From positions 1-64,000 of the forward strand of contig JADKAM010000007.1 of assembly GCA_016715365.1 (NCBI GenBank): DNA of 64,000 bases, given 5' to 3'. Origin of the DNA: Chitinophagaceae bacterium. GTDB taxonomy: Bacteria; Bacteroidota; Bacteroidia; Chitinophagales; Chitinophagaceae. Under the pieces are notes generated by a model. It was not told where the DNA came from and searched no databases. It saw nothing but the letters and a program-made list of their open reading frames with translations. Position numbers and translations under genes: made by a program. Below are positions 38,074 to 46,435 of this stretch, in pieces. The first letter of the stretch is position 1. Every line of letters begins with the position of its first letter.

Positions 38074-38168
38074 GGAAGCTACAAGAGCAGAAGTGGCAAG
38101 GGGCAGAATAAGTAAAAGAGCTTTTCTCATTATGCTTATCCCTTGCAGCTATTCCCCTTGAAGCTTCC
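38074..38168. repeat. Large imperfect inverted repeat upstream of tonB
   Basis: Arms of about 47 nt (38074-38121 and 38120-38168) match at roughly two thirds of positions. Shared words are GGAAGCT, CAAG, GCAAGGG and AATAAG. It lies between the divergent phosphatase and tonB genes, next to the phosphatase promoter box. Confidence 0.7.
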
Positions 38169-38253
38169 TTTTATGGAATCTGCAAACTATCTCATCATAT
38201 AGCTGAACACGGCGCCGGTTTTGATTTTATTTTTCACTTCAAAACCAAACAAC

Positions 38254-39090
38254 ATGGAAAAGGATCTTATTCTGAAAACTGATATCCTGGATATCATTTT
38301 CGAAAAGCGTAACAAATTATATGGGGCTTACGATCTGCGTAAGTTTTACCCAAACCGCCTGAAACTGGCACTGGGCTTTATGTTTATTACTGCCATCAGT
38401 TTTTCAGCCTTTACTTTTATACCTAAAAAAGAAAAGGAAGAAGTTGTAAGAGTTTATGATATTATAGAGCCAGGCTTAAAAGAAATTAAAGACAAGCCTA
38501 AAGAGCCCGAGAAAAAAAATGAGGTTGTTAAAGCTGAGAAAAAACCGGAAACAAAACCAACACCAGTTACTCAAAAGCAGTTTACAAATAATGTAAAGGT
38601 TGTGGCCAATAATGTTAAAACAGATACTATTGTAACAATTCAACCAAACGATGAAATCAGCACAAAAACTTTTATTGCCACAAATCCGGGCACACCTGCT
38701 GTAGAGCCTGCCAACGTAGAACCAGGCGGAAGCGGTAGAGAAAAAGCCACTCCTGCAATTGATAAAACGGCTCCAATGGATGGAGATGCAGTGGATGTGT
38801 TGCCTTCTTATCCAGGTGGAATGGATGCGCTAAGGAAATTTCTGCAAAAACACCTGCAAACACCCGATGAACTGGAAGGTGGACAAAGCGTAAGTGTACG
38901 GGTGAAATTTGTAGTGGATTACACGGGTAAATTAAAAAGTTTTGTAACTGTTCAGGATGGCGGTGATGCTTATAATAACGAAGTGGTGAGGGTATTGAGG
39001 AAGATGCCTGACTGGGTACCGGGTAAAACCAAAGGTGAAAATGTATCGGTATATTATGTTATTCCGGTAAGGTTTGAAACCAACGACTGA
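38254..39090 (+). CDS. tonB: Energy transducer TonB
   Basis: This 278-residue protein has a cytoplasmic start (MEKDLILKTDILDIIFEKRNKLYGAYDLRK, a segment shared with the two TonB genes at 60.9-62.9 kb), one transmembrane helix (about 40-57), a Lys/Pro/Glu periplasmic spacer, and a C-terminal TonB domain (about 185-278: SYPGGMDALRKFL, VRVKFVVDYTGKLKSF, VIPVRFE). TonB passes proton-motive energy from ExbB/ExbD to outer-membrane receptors. The frame opens 11 codons earlier, without a good start. It leads a four-gene operon. Confidence 0.93.
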   Translation: MEKDLILKTDILDIIFEKRNKLYGAYDLRKFYPNRLKLALGFMFITAISFSAFTFIPKKEKEEVVRVYDIIEPGLKEIKDKPKEPEKKNEVVKAEKKPETKPTPVTQKQFTNNVKVVANNVKTDTIVTIQPNDEISTKTFIATNPGTPAVEPANVEPGGSGREKATPAIDKTAPMDGDAVDVLPSYPGGMDALRKFLQKHLQTPDELEGGQSVSVRVKFVVDYTGKLKSFVTVQDGGDAYNNEVVRVLRKMPDWVPGKTKGENVSVYYVIPVRFETND

Positions 39091-39160
39091 TTTTAAGTGA
39101 TTAATTCAGTATTTTCACCGCCCGTAAATAACATAATAAAGAATTTAATTTTAATATACA

Positions 39161-39421
39161 ATGGCACTGGAAGAATTTGAAAAGGAAGAATTGAATGACC
39201 GTGATAAAAGTTATCTCCGCATGCGCAGCATTATGGACTACGGAATGGGGCTGTTGTGGGCGGCCATGGGTGTATTCATGATCTTTATTAAAAGATTTAA
39301 TACTGATCTGGCTGAGAAATATGGTGACAGCACGTTCAAAACTTTCGGAGCTGTTTGTATCATTTACGGATTGTTCAGAATTTACAGAGGGTATAAGAAA
39401 AAATATTTCAGGGACAGATGA
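39161..39421 (+). CDS. Small two-helix membrane protein of unknown function
   Basis: This 86-residue protein has an acidic start (MALEEFEKEELNDRDKSYLRM), two hydrophobic helices (about 27-42 and 61-75) and a basic end (RGYKKKYFRDR). I do not recognise a named family. Its stop overlaps the next start (ATGA at 39418-39421), so it is translationally coupled to the PstS-like gene. Its place between tonB and that lipoprotein suggests a role with the energised envelope machinery, by context only. Confidence 0.8.
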   Translation: MALEEFEKEELNDRDKSYLRMRSIMDYGMGLLWAAMGVFMIFIKRFNTDLAEKYGDSTFKTFGAVCIIYGLFRIYRGYKKKYFRDR

Positions 39422-40359
39422 ACAGAAAAAAAGCAAACCGGATCATAGTAACTGCAATCAGCTGTTTTATGATCCTGTTTTTTATTACAGGTTGTGAAAG
39501 CAAAGTGAAAGGCCCTACTGATACATTGGTAAGCGGCACTATATACATCAGTGTGGATGAATCTTTTAAACCGGTAATGGAAGAGCAGATCAGGGTTTTT
39601 GAAAAGTCTTTTCCCCTGGCACATATAATAGCAGCATATAAAACAGAAGCAGATTGCTTTAAAGATTTATACAACGATTCTGCAAACCGCATGGTTATTG
39701 TAACCCGTGGATTGAATGACCAGGAGGATGTTTATTTTTTAGATACACTCAAATATTATCCACATTGGGATAATATTGCCAACGATGCGGTCACTGTGAT
39801 CGTTAACAGTAAAAGCAATGATACCCTTTTTACACTTGAGAGATTACGTGATCAATTGAGTGGCAAAACAAACAGGGAACAAAAGATAGTTTTTGACGGA
39901 TTGAACGCAACCAGTACTGTTCGTTTTGTAATGGATAGTATTTTAAAAGGTGAAAAATTTGATACTTCTGTTGTGCAGGCAGTAAAAAACAGTCAACAGG
40001 TAATTGACTATGTAGCAAAAACAGAAAATGCTGTGGGGTTTGTGGGAATAAGCTGGGTTGGAAATCCCGAAGACAGTGCACAGGTAAAAATGTTAAATAA
40101 TGTAAAAATTGTCTACGTATCCTGTTCGCTATGCGAAGACAAACCTTTTGTAAAACCAATGCAGGCAAGCATTTTAACAAGGCGCTACCCTTTGGTACGT
40201 GGTTTGTATTACGTACTAAAAGAAAATTTCAATGGTCTTGGTACGGGCTTTGTAAATTTCTTAAACCAGGAAAGAGGACAGTTGATATTCAGAAGGGCCT
40301 ATTTAGGTACAAGAATGGATTTTGGAGTGAGAAGAGTGAAGATTAACCAGAAATTATAA
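39418..40359 (+). CDS. PstS-like substrate-binding lipoprotein
   Basis: This 313-residue protein has a lipoprotein signal with lipobox FITGC (Cys about residue 25). The mature part resembles the phosphate-binding PstS fold: GTIYISVDESFKPVMEEQI near 41-59, ATSTVRFVMDSIL near 165, and AVGFVGISWVGN near 206. Typical PstS phosphate ligands (Ser/Thr/Asp set) are not clearly conserved and no pstCAB genes follow. A role in TonB-linked envelope work rather than phosphate import is an inference from its tonB and TPR neighbours. Confidence 0.82.
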   Translation: MNRKKANRIIVTAISCFMILFFITGCESKVKGPTDTLVSGTIYISVDESFKPVMEEQIRVFEKSFPLAHIIAAYKTEADCFKDLYNDSANRMVIVTRGLNDQEDVYFLDTLKYYPHWDNIANDAVTVIVNSKSNDTLFTLERLRDQLSGKTNREQKIVFDGLNATSTVRFVMDSILKGEKFDTSVVQAVKNSQQVIDYVAKTENAVGFVGISWVGNPEDSAQVKMLNNVKIVYVSCSLCEDKPFVKPMQASILTRRYPLVRGLYYVLKENFNGLGTGFVNFLNQERGQLIFRRAYLGTRMDFGVRRVKINQKL

Positions 40360-40432
40360 AAGATTATCAGGATTTAATGGCAGAATAGTAGGAAAATTGA
40401 TATTATTGTAAAGACTTAAACAGCGAAATAAA

Positions 40433-42388
40433 ATGAAGAATTTAAAATTTACACTTATCCTATTAACCGGTTTACTGGCAGCTAATTTCAGTAATGCCCA
40501 GACAATTGAGGATGGTAAAAAGTTTTTGTACTATGAAAAATTCATCAGTGCAAAAAACGTGTTTCAGCAACTGGTTACTGCCAATGCAAATAATGAGGAA
40601 GCCATTTACTGGCTGGGACAAACATTAATAGCTCCGGATGAAGACAAAGATATAACAGGGGCAAAAGCTGTTTATCAAACGGCACTTGCCTTAAACCCCA
40701 ACAGTGCATTAATAAATGCCGGTATGGGACATATCGAATTGCTTGAAGGTAAAACCCAGCAGGCCCGCAGTCGTTTTGAAAGTGCAATAAGCCTGAGTGG
40801 TGGAAAAAATATAATGGTACTGGATGCTGTTGGTTTCGCTAACGCAGATTTTGATTCTAAATCGGGAGATGCAGCTTACGCAGTTGAAAAATTACAACTT
40901 GCTACCACTCAGAAAGGCTTTAAAGATGCCAGGATTATGACAGACCTGGGCGATGCTTACCGCAAACTGCAGGATGGCGGTAGCGCACAACGTACTTACG
41001 AAGCAGCTTTGGCAATTGACCCTAAATATGCAAGGGCTAAATTCCGCATTGGAAGAATTTACCAATCACAGGGCCGCAGCCAGGAAGCAATTTATTTGCA
41101 ATATTATAATGATGCGATTGCTATAGATCCGAATTATTCACCCGTATATTTTTATTTGCATCAATATTATTATGAAACAGATGTTGTAAAATCTGCAGCT
41201 TACCTGGATAAATATTTAGCAGCCAAAGGTTCAGATGAAACCAATGCCTGCTTCCTGAGTGCACAAATGAAATTTGCACAGGGATTGTTTGCTGAATATA
41301 TTACTGCGGCAGAAGCTTGTATAGCAGCCAGCCCAAATCCTTATCCAAATCTTTTTGGATTGCTTGGTTACGCCAATTATAAAATAGCCGACAAGCGTGA
41401 AAAGGATGGAGATTCTACTGGTGCCATGTCAGCCTATGGAAATTCAAAGATTGCTTTTGACAAATATTTTCAAAAGCAAAAACAGGCAAAGCTTGGCCCA
41501 AGAGATTATTTCACCTACGCGATCGTATTGCTGAAGTTTCCGGGTAATGAGGCTTTAGCCGGAAGCTTTATGCAGCAGGCAGTTGACCAGGATAGCACAG
41601 AGGTTGGTAAAGTTTCTATGTTAAAAGAAGTGGCTACTACCTACGAAAAAAGAAAACAATTTACCGAGGCAGGAGAATGGTATAAAAAAATACTGAACGT
41701 TAAAAAAATTCCTACCAAAACAGATATATTCAATGCAGCAAACAGTTATTACCGTATCGGGCAATTTACCCAATCAGCTGATCTGTATAATGTTTATATC
41801 CAAAAATTTCCTGAAGATGCTTTCGGTTATTATATGGTAGGTAAGTCTTTTTGGGGTATTGATACAGCGATGAAATATGGCCTGGCCAATAATTCATTTG
41901 CAAAAGCAATTGAAGTCGGAGAATTGTATCCCGACAAATCAAAGATCATCCCTCAATTGATGGGGAGTTATAAATACCTGTTCGCTTACAGCGTGAATGT
42001 TTTGAAGAATAAAGAACTGGCTTTAAGTTATGCTGATAAAGCTTTGATGATAGATCCTAACGATGCAGAAATTAAAGGCAACAGGGATATGGTTGCATCG
42101 CTTAACCTTAGGCCTGAGATAAAACCGGCCAATACAGCCGATAAAGTGGTGATAAATCCGGATGGTTCACTTAATGTAACCGGTAAAGACGGTTCATCCA
42201 CTGTAATAACAAAGGAAGGCAAAATAACTACCGTAAAAGATGGTATAACAACCATTATTGAAAATGGTAAGGTAACTATGCTGGATAAAGATGGTAAAGT
42301 AATAAACACACCTCCGGCTTCTCCAAGGCCAGGTGCAGGTACACCCAGACCACCAACAAGGCCCGCCGGTGGTACAAAAAAAAAGTAA
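40433..42388 (+). CDS. Secreted tetratricopeptide-repeat protein
   Basis: This 651-residue protein has a signal peptide (MKNLKFTLILLTGLLAANFSNAQ) followed by many TPR units, for example EEAIYWLGQTLI, ARAKFRIGRIYQSQGRSQEA, FGYYMVGKSFW. After about 560 a beta-rich repeat appears (INPDGSLNVTGKDGSSTVI, KEGKITTVKDGITTII, GKVTMLDKDGKVI), then a Pro/Arg/Lys tail. It presumably scaffolds protein complexes in the periplasm. It is the last gene of tonB / membrane protein / PstS-like / TPR, and is followed by a strong terminator. Confidence 0.85.
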   Translation: MKNLKFTLILLTGLLAANFSNAQTIEDGKKFLYYEKFISAKNVFQQLVTANANNEEAIYWLGQTLIAPDEDKDITGAKAVYQTALALNPNSALINAGMGHIELLEGKTQQARSRFESAISLSGGKNIMVLDAVGFANADFDSKSGDAAYAVEKLQLATTQKGFKDARIMTDLGDAYRKLQDGGSAQRTYEAALAIDPKYARAKFRIGRIYQSQGRSQEAIYLQYYNDAIAIDPNYSPVYFYLHQYYYETDVVKSAAYLDKYLAAKGSDETNACFLSAQMKFAQGLFAEYITAAEACIAASPNPYPNLFGLLGYANYKIADKREKDGDSTGAMSAYGNSKIAFDKYFQKQKQAKLGPRDYFTYAIVLLKFPGNEALAGSFMQQAVDQDSTEVGKVSMLKEVATTYEKRKQFTEAGEWYKKILNVKKIPTKTDIFNAANSYYRIGQFTQSADLYNVYIQKFPEDAFGYYMVGKSFWGIDTAMKYGLANNSFAKAIEVGELYPDKSKIIPQLMGSYKYLFAYSVNVLKNKELALSYADKALMIDPNDAEIKGNRDMVASLNLRPEIKPANTADKVVINPDGSLNVTGKDGSSTVITKEGKITTVKDGITTIIENGKVTMLDKDGKVINTPPASPRPGAGTPRPPTRPAGGTKKK

Positions 42389-42424
42389 TACCCGCTAAAA
42401 AGAAAAAAGGATAAAACTTTGCAT

Positions 42425-42457
42425 AAAACCCCGTTATTTAAAAGATAACGGGGTTTT
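42425..42457 (+). terminator. Intrinsic terminator of the tonB-TPR operon
   Basis: AAAACCCCGTTAT (42425-42437) pairs perfectly with ATAACGGGGTTTT (42445-42457) around a 7-nt loop. It cleanly separates this operon from nuo. Confidence 0.93.
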
Positions 42458-42470
42458 GTTTTGTAAGCTA

Positions 42471-42500
42471 TTGAATATTGCTTTTGCTATCGTATTTTTG
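42471..42500 (+). promoter_or_regulatory. Promoter of the nuo operon (TTG-N19-TATTTTTG)
   Basis: TTG at 42471-42473 and TATTTTTG at 42493-42500, 19 nt apart, match the consensus. It lies just after the preceding terminator and about 25 nt before the nuoA ATG. Confidence 0.75.
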
Positions 42501-42524
42501 CAAATATTAAGAACCAATTTTCAT

Positions 42525-42920
42525 ATGGAGTTTTTCTTATTACAGGTTACTGATACCAATAATGCGGCAAACTACCTGCCCGTTGCCCTTCAGATGCTTT
42601 TTGCAGTTGGGCTGATAGCCACCATCATTGTAGGTTCTAATCTTCTTGGCCCTAAAAGGGCAACTTCCGATAAACTGCAGAATTTTGAAAGTGGAATACA
42701 AATACGGGGTAATGCCCGACAGCCAATGGCTGTAAAGTATTTCCTGGTTGCCATACTTTTTGTGTTGTTTGATGTGGAAGTGATCTTCTTTTATCCCTAT
42801 GCCGTAAATTTCAGGGAACTGGGCTGGAGCGGTTTTATGGCAGTGGTGATGTTTGTCTCTTTATTTATAGCAGGGTTGGTTTATATTTTTAAGAAGGGAG
42901 CATTGAAGTGGGAGGAGTAA
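42525..42920 (+). CDS. nuoA: NADH-quinone oxidoreductase subunit A
   Basis: This 131-residue membrane subunit of complex I has three helices and the conserved FESGIQIRGNARQPMAVKYF and FDVEVIFFYPYA segments. The ATG at 42525 (MEFFLLQVTD) gives normal length; the frame runs further upstream through the promoter and is not used. NuoA lies at the junction of the membrane and peripheral arms. It is the first of 14 nuo genes. Confidence 0.96.
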   Translation: MEFFLLQVTDTNNAANYLPVALQMLFAVGLIATIIVGSNLLGPKRATSDKLQNFESGIQIRGNARQPMAVKYFLVAILFVLFDVEVIFFYPYAVNFRELGWSGFMAVVMFVSLFIAGLVYIFKKGALKWEE

Positions 42921-42921
42921 T

Positions 42922-42960
42922 AGTTGCAAGTGTGCAGTTTGCAAACTGTAACCGGCAACT
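42922..42960. repeat. Palindromic hairpin between nuoA and nuoB
   Basis: A perfect inner 14-nt palindrome CAGTTTGCAAACTG (42935-42948) lies between outer arms AGTTGC (42922-42927) and GCAACT (42955-42960). The words GTTGC, AGTTTGC and GCAACT repeat at 6-9 nt spacing. It is one of five different hairpins at nuo gene junctions. Confidence 0.85.
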
Positions 42961-42987
42961 TTTTGATAATAATTTATAATTGAACTT

Positions 42988-43551
42988 ATGTCACGTCCGG
43001 TACAATATAATAATCACGTAAAATTCGACGGTATTCCCGAAGGGTACATGGGCGAAGGGTTTATGGCAACCAATTTCGAAAAAGTGGTTAGCCTTGCCCG
43101 TAAAAATTCCATCTGGCCTTTACCATTCGCAACCAGTTGCTGTGGTATTGAATTTATGGCAACAGCCGCCAGTCATTACGACCTGGCACGCTTTGGTGCT
43201 GAACGTATGAGTTTTTCTCCACGCCAGTGCGATCTGTTATTGGTGATGGGAACCATTGCAAAAAAAATGGGCCCGGTTTTGCGGCAGGTGTACCTGCAAA
43301 TGGCCGAACCACGCTGGGTGGTAGCGGTGGGTGCCTGTGCATCTTCGGGTGGCATATTTGATACATACTCTGTGTTGCAGGGCATTGACCAGGTAATACC
43401 GGTTGATGTGTATGTACCCGGTTGTCCGCCCCGGCCCGAAGCGATTTTAGATGGTTTTATGAAAATACAGGACCTGGTAAATGCAGAGGGATTGAGGAGA
43501 AGGCATAGTGACCAGTATAAAGAGTTGCTGGCTGGATATGGCATACAATAG
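42988..43551 (+). CDS. nuoB: NADH-quinone oxidoreductase subunit B
   Basis: This 187-residue subunit holds the N2 4Fe-4S cluster next to the quinone site. Ligands are the tandem Cys in TSCCGIEFM, the Cys in VGACASSGG and the Cys in VPGCPPRPE. The start region MGEGFMATNFEKVV is typical. Length is normal. It lies between two hairpin-containing spacers. Confidence 0.97.
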   Translation: MSRPVQYNNHVKFDGIPEGYMGEGFMATNFEKVVSLARKNSIWPLPFATSCCGIEFMATAASHYDLARFGAERMSFSPRQCDLLLVMGTIAKKMGPVLRQVYLQMAEPRWVVAVGACASSGGIFDTYSVLQGIDQVIPVDVYVPGCPPRPEAILDGFMKIQDLVNAEGLRRRHSDQYKELLAGYGIQ

Positions 43552-43557
43552 ATTTGG

Positions 43558-43665
43558 GATTTTAGATTGTAGATTTCGGATTTCCTCCGTTACACAAACT
43601 AAAAACCTAAAGATCAGCATTCGGTTTTGGAGTTTAAAAAATCTAAAACCGACAATCTAAAATCT
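43558..43665. repeat. Inverted repeat between nuoB and nuoC
   Basis: Arms of 26 nt at 43558-43583 and 43639-43665 pair with about four mismatches. Each is built from GATTTTAG / ATTGTAG / ATTTCGG variants at about 8-nt spacing. The right arm ends 10 nt before the nuoC ATG. Confidence 0.85.
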
Positions 43666-43675
43666 GAAATTGGAA

Positions 43676-44179
43676 ATGACTTTGACCAACGAAACGATAC
43701 AACTAAAACTGACTGAAAAATTTCCCGATCAATTAACCGATTGGCAGGAACCTTACGGTATGCTCACTTTTACAGCACCTGCTGACCTTAATTTAAAAAT
43801 TCTTCAGTTTTTATACGATGATGCTGAACTGAGATTCCAGTTTCTGACCGATTTGCAGGCTGTTCACTATCCTGATAATAAAGGAGCCGAACTGGCGGTG
43901 GTGTATCACCTGCACAACCTGGTGGATAATGTAAGAATACGTTTCAAAATATTTGTTGATATTGAAAAGCCCGATGTATTCAGTGCAACAGCATTGTACC
44001 GCTCGGCCAATCATATGGAAAGAGAGACCTACGATTTTTTTGGGGTGAATTTTATTGGTCATCCAAACCTGATCAGAATATTGAATGTAGATGATATGGA
44101 TTATTTTCCCATGCGGAAACAATATCCGGTAGAGGACCAGAGCAGGATTGATAAGGATGATGAGATGTTTGGAAGATAA
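43676..44179 (+). CDS. nuoC: NADH-quinone oxidoreductase subunit C
   Basis: This 167-residue 30-kDa-type subunit carries the signature ERETYDFFGVNFIGHPNLIRIL near residues 115-136 and ends with the PMRKQYPVEDQ segment. ATG at 43676 is preferred over a TTG two codons upstream. NuoC is separate from NuoD, unlike the E. coli NuoCD fusion. Confidence 0.96.
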   Translation: MTLTNETIQLKLTEKFPDQLTDWQEPYGMLTFTAPADLNLKILQFLYDDAELRFQFLTDLQAVHYPDNKGAELAVVYHLHNLVDNVRIRFKIFVDIEKPDVFSATALYRSANHMERETYDFFGVNFIGHPNLIRILNVDDMDYFPMRKQYPVEDQSRIDKDDEMFGR

Positions 44180-44180
44180 G

Positions 44181-44253
44181 TAACCGATTTGATAAGTTGA
44201 AGATGTACCGATGGGCATCGTCAAATTACCGATCACCAAATTGATTAATCGAT
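44181..44253. repeat. Imperfect inverted repeat between nuoC and nuoD
   Basis: The left side (44181-44212) and right side (44214-44253) share ACCGAT, GATTTGAT / AAATTGATT and GATG/CATC words in inverted order. Because the arm happens to contain an in-frame ATG (44211), an ORF finder starts nuoD 15 codons too early. Confidence 0.65.
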
Positions 44254-44255
44254 TT

Positions 44256-45476
44256 ATGAGCGACCATATTTTATTACCGGAAGGAAGTATTGAAAAGCAG
44301 ACCACCACGCTTAACCTGGGGCCCACGCACCCGGCTACGCATGGGGTGTTTCAGAATATCCTGGAACTGGATGGTGAGCGTGTAATGAAATCTACTTCTA
44401 CCATTGGCTATATTCACCGTGCATTTGAAAAGATTGCAGAACGCAGGCCTTTATATCAGATCACTCCCCTTACCGACCGTTTAAATTATTGTTCATCGCC
44501 CATCAACAATATGGGCTGGCATATTACCTGCGAAAAATTACTGGGCGTACAAACTCCCAAAAGAGTTGATTACTTAAGGGTGATCATTATGGAACTGGCA
44601 AGAATTTCAGATCATCTGATCTGCAATTCAATTGTAGGGGTGGATAGCGGTGCTTTTTCAGGATTTTTATACGTAATGCAATATCGTGAACTAATTTACG
44701 AAATATATGAAGAAGTATGTGGCTCCCGCCTTACTACTACTATTGGGCGTATTGGCGGTTTTGAAAGGAATTTCACTCCTGCGGCATTCCAGAAACTCGA
44801 AAAATTCTTAAAGGAATATCCTAAGGTTTTAAAAGAGTTTGAAAACCTGTTTACCCGTAACCGGATATTCATGGATCGTACCATCGGCTGTGGGCCTATC
44901 TCTGCCGAACGAGCATTGAATTACGGGTTCACCGGGCCAAACCTGCGTGCTGCCGGTGTTGATTATGATGTACGTGTGCACACACCTTACAGCAGTTACC
45001 AGGATTTTGATTTTACTGTTCCGGTTGGTACTACCGGCGATTGCTACGACCGCTTTTTGGTACGTAACGAAGAAATGTGGCAGAGCCTGAGCATTATTGA
45101 GCAGGCTTTTCAGAAAGTGAAAGAGTTTAAAGGTGCCGATGCTGAAGTGTTTCATGCCGATGTGCCTGCCTATTATTTACCCGAGAAGAAAGATGTATAT
45201 ACCAAAATGGAAGCCCTCATCTATCACTTTAAAATTGTGATGGGCGAAGCTGAAATGCCTGTTGGTGAAGTGTATAGTTCTGTAGAAGGTGGCAATGGTG
45301 AACTTGGATTTTATTTGATCAGCGATGGCGGAAGAACACCTTACCGTTTACATTTTCGCAGGCCATGTTTTATTTATTACCAGGCATTTGAAGAGTTGGT
45401 GAAAGGAGGTATGTTGAGTGATGCAGTAATTACCATGAGCAGTTTGAATTTGATAGCAGGAGAAATGGATGCATAA
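44256..45476 (+). CDS. nuoD: NADH-quinone oxidoreductase subunit D
   Basis: This 406-residue 49-kDa-type subunit lines the quinone pocket with NuoB. Visible segments are LNLGPTHPATHGVFQNILELDGE, YIHRAFEKIAE, DRLNYCSSPINN, IGRIGGFERNF and the C-terminal RPCFIYYQAFEELVKGG. The ATG at 44256 (MSDHILLPEG) is chosen because the upstream codons lie in a repeat. Length is normal. Confidence 0.97.
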   Translation: MSDHILLPEGSIEKQTTTLNLGPTHPATHGVFQNILELDGERVMKSTSTIGYIHRAFEKIAERRPLYQITPLTDRLNYCSSPINNMGWHITCEKLLGVQTPKRVDYLRVIIMELARISDHLICNSIVGVDSGAFSGFLYVMQYRELIYEIYEEVCGSRLTTTIGRIGGFERNFTPAAFQKLEKFLKEYPKVLKEFENLFTRNRIFMDRTIGCGPISAERALNYGFTGPNLRAAGVDYDVRVHTPYSSYQDFDFTVPVGTTGDCYDRFLVRNEEMWQSLSIIEQAFQKVKEFKGADAEVFHADVPAYYLPEKKDVYTKMEALIYHFKIVMGEAEMPVGEVYSSVEGGNGELGFYLISDGGRTPYRLHFRRPCFIYYQAFEELVKGGMLSDAVITMSSLNLIAGEMDA

Positions 45477-45497
45477 ATAAATTATGAATTTAGAATT

Positions 45498-45992
45498 ATG
45501 AGTGTTGAATTTTCAAAAGAAAAATTAGCTGAAGTTGCCGAGATAGTAAAACGCTATCCCGAAGGCAGGCATAAAAGTGCTTTACTACCCGTATTGCACA
45601 TGGCACAGCAGGAGTTTGGCGGCTGGCTGGATGTGCCCGTGATGGATTACGTGGCTTCCATTCTAAAAATTGAACCTATTGAAGTGTACGAAGTGGCCAG
45701 TTTTTACAGCATGTATAATTTAAGTCCGGTTGGTAAATATATGTTTGAAGTTTGCCAGACAGGCCCATGCATGATCAATGGCAGCGATAATATTATTGCT
45801 TACATCAAGGAAAAACTAAATATCAGTGTTGGCGAAACAACGGCCGATGGTATGTTTACTTTAAAAACGGTAGAGTGCCTGGGCGCCTGTGGTTATGCAC
45901 CTATGATGCAGCTGGGCAAACATTACCGGGAGCATCTTACCAAAGAAAAAGTAGATGCCATTATTGAAGAGTGCAGGGCAAAGGCCAACTAA
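45498..45992 (+). CDS. nuoE: NADH-quinone oxidoreductase subunit E
   Basis: This 164-residue 24-kDa-type subunit binds 2Fe-2S cluster N1a in the NADH module. Ligands are the two Cys in CQTGPCMING and the two in ECLGACGYAP. The helical N-terminus (YPEGRHKSALLPVLHMAQQEFGGW) is standard. Normally nuoF would follow directly; here two other genes intervene. Confidence 0.97.
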   Translation: MSVEFSKEKLAEVAEIVKRYPEGRHKSALLPVLHMAQQEFGGWLDVPVMDYVASILKIEPIEVYEVASFYSMYNLSPVGKYMFEVCQTGPCMINGSDNIIAYIKEKLNISVGETTADGMFTLKTVECLGACGYAPMMQLGKHYREHLTKEKVDAIIEECRAKAN

Positions 45993-45994
45993 GA

Positions 45995-46414
45995 TTGAAA
46001 AGTTCATTGACGATATTGTTTTTCTTTTTGGTTGCATTTGCAAGTGCACAAACTGATGAAGAAAAACTGGTAACAACAGTAAAAGAATTTCACCAGGCGC
46101 TGGTTAATAAGAATACAGTTTCTATAAACCAGCAAACGGATAAGGCGCTGAGTTACGGACACAGTAATGGCTGGGTGGAAAATAAAACGGATATTATTAA
46201 AGACCTTGAAACCGGTTATATCAGTTACCAGGGGTTTAAAGAAGATAGTATTACAGTTGCGATAAACGGGAATATGGCGAATGTGCGTTTTGTGGCAGAT
46301 ATTACCGCAACGATGAAAGCAACCACTACTACTTTCCATTTAAAAGTTTTGGAAGTATGGGTGAAGAAAGGAAAGCGTTGGGTGTTATTTGCAAGGCAGG
46401 CGGTGAAAGCATAG
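45995..46414 (+). CDS. Secreted SnoaL/DUF4440-like (NTF2-fold) protein inside the nuo operon
   Basis: The product is about 139 residues from a TTG start at 45995 (KSSLTILFFFLVAFASAQ signal peptide). A GTG at 45971 would overlap nuoE and spoil the signal. The mature part has the NTF2-like layout: helix (EEKLVTTVKEFHQALVNKN), the ALSYGHSNGWVENKTDI segment, and final strands ending VWVKKGKRWVLFARQ. Members bind small ligands or are enzymes; no catalytic set can be assigned. It starts 2 bp after nuoE and has no known complex I role. Confidence 0.8.
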   Translation: MKSSLTILFFFLVAFASAQTDEEKLVTTVKEFHQALVNKNTVSINQQTDKALSYGHSNGWVENKTDIIKDLETGYISYQGFKEDSITVAINGNMANVRFVADITATMKATTTTFHLKVLEVWVKKGKRWVLFARQAVKA

Positions 46415-46435
46415 ATATACTTACAAAAGAGCAGT

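Noticed and set aside
44211..44255. Upstream start for nuoD
   Set aside because: The extra 15 codons fall in an intergenic inverted repeat and do not look like NuoD; ATG 44256 gives the family start.
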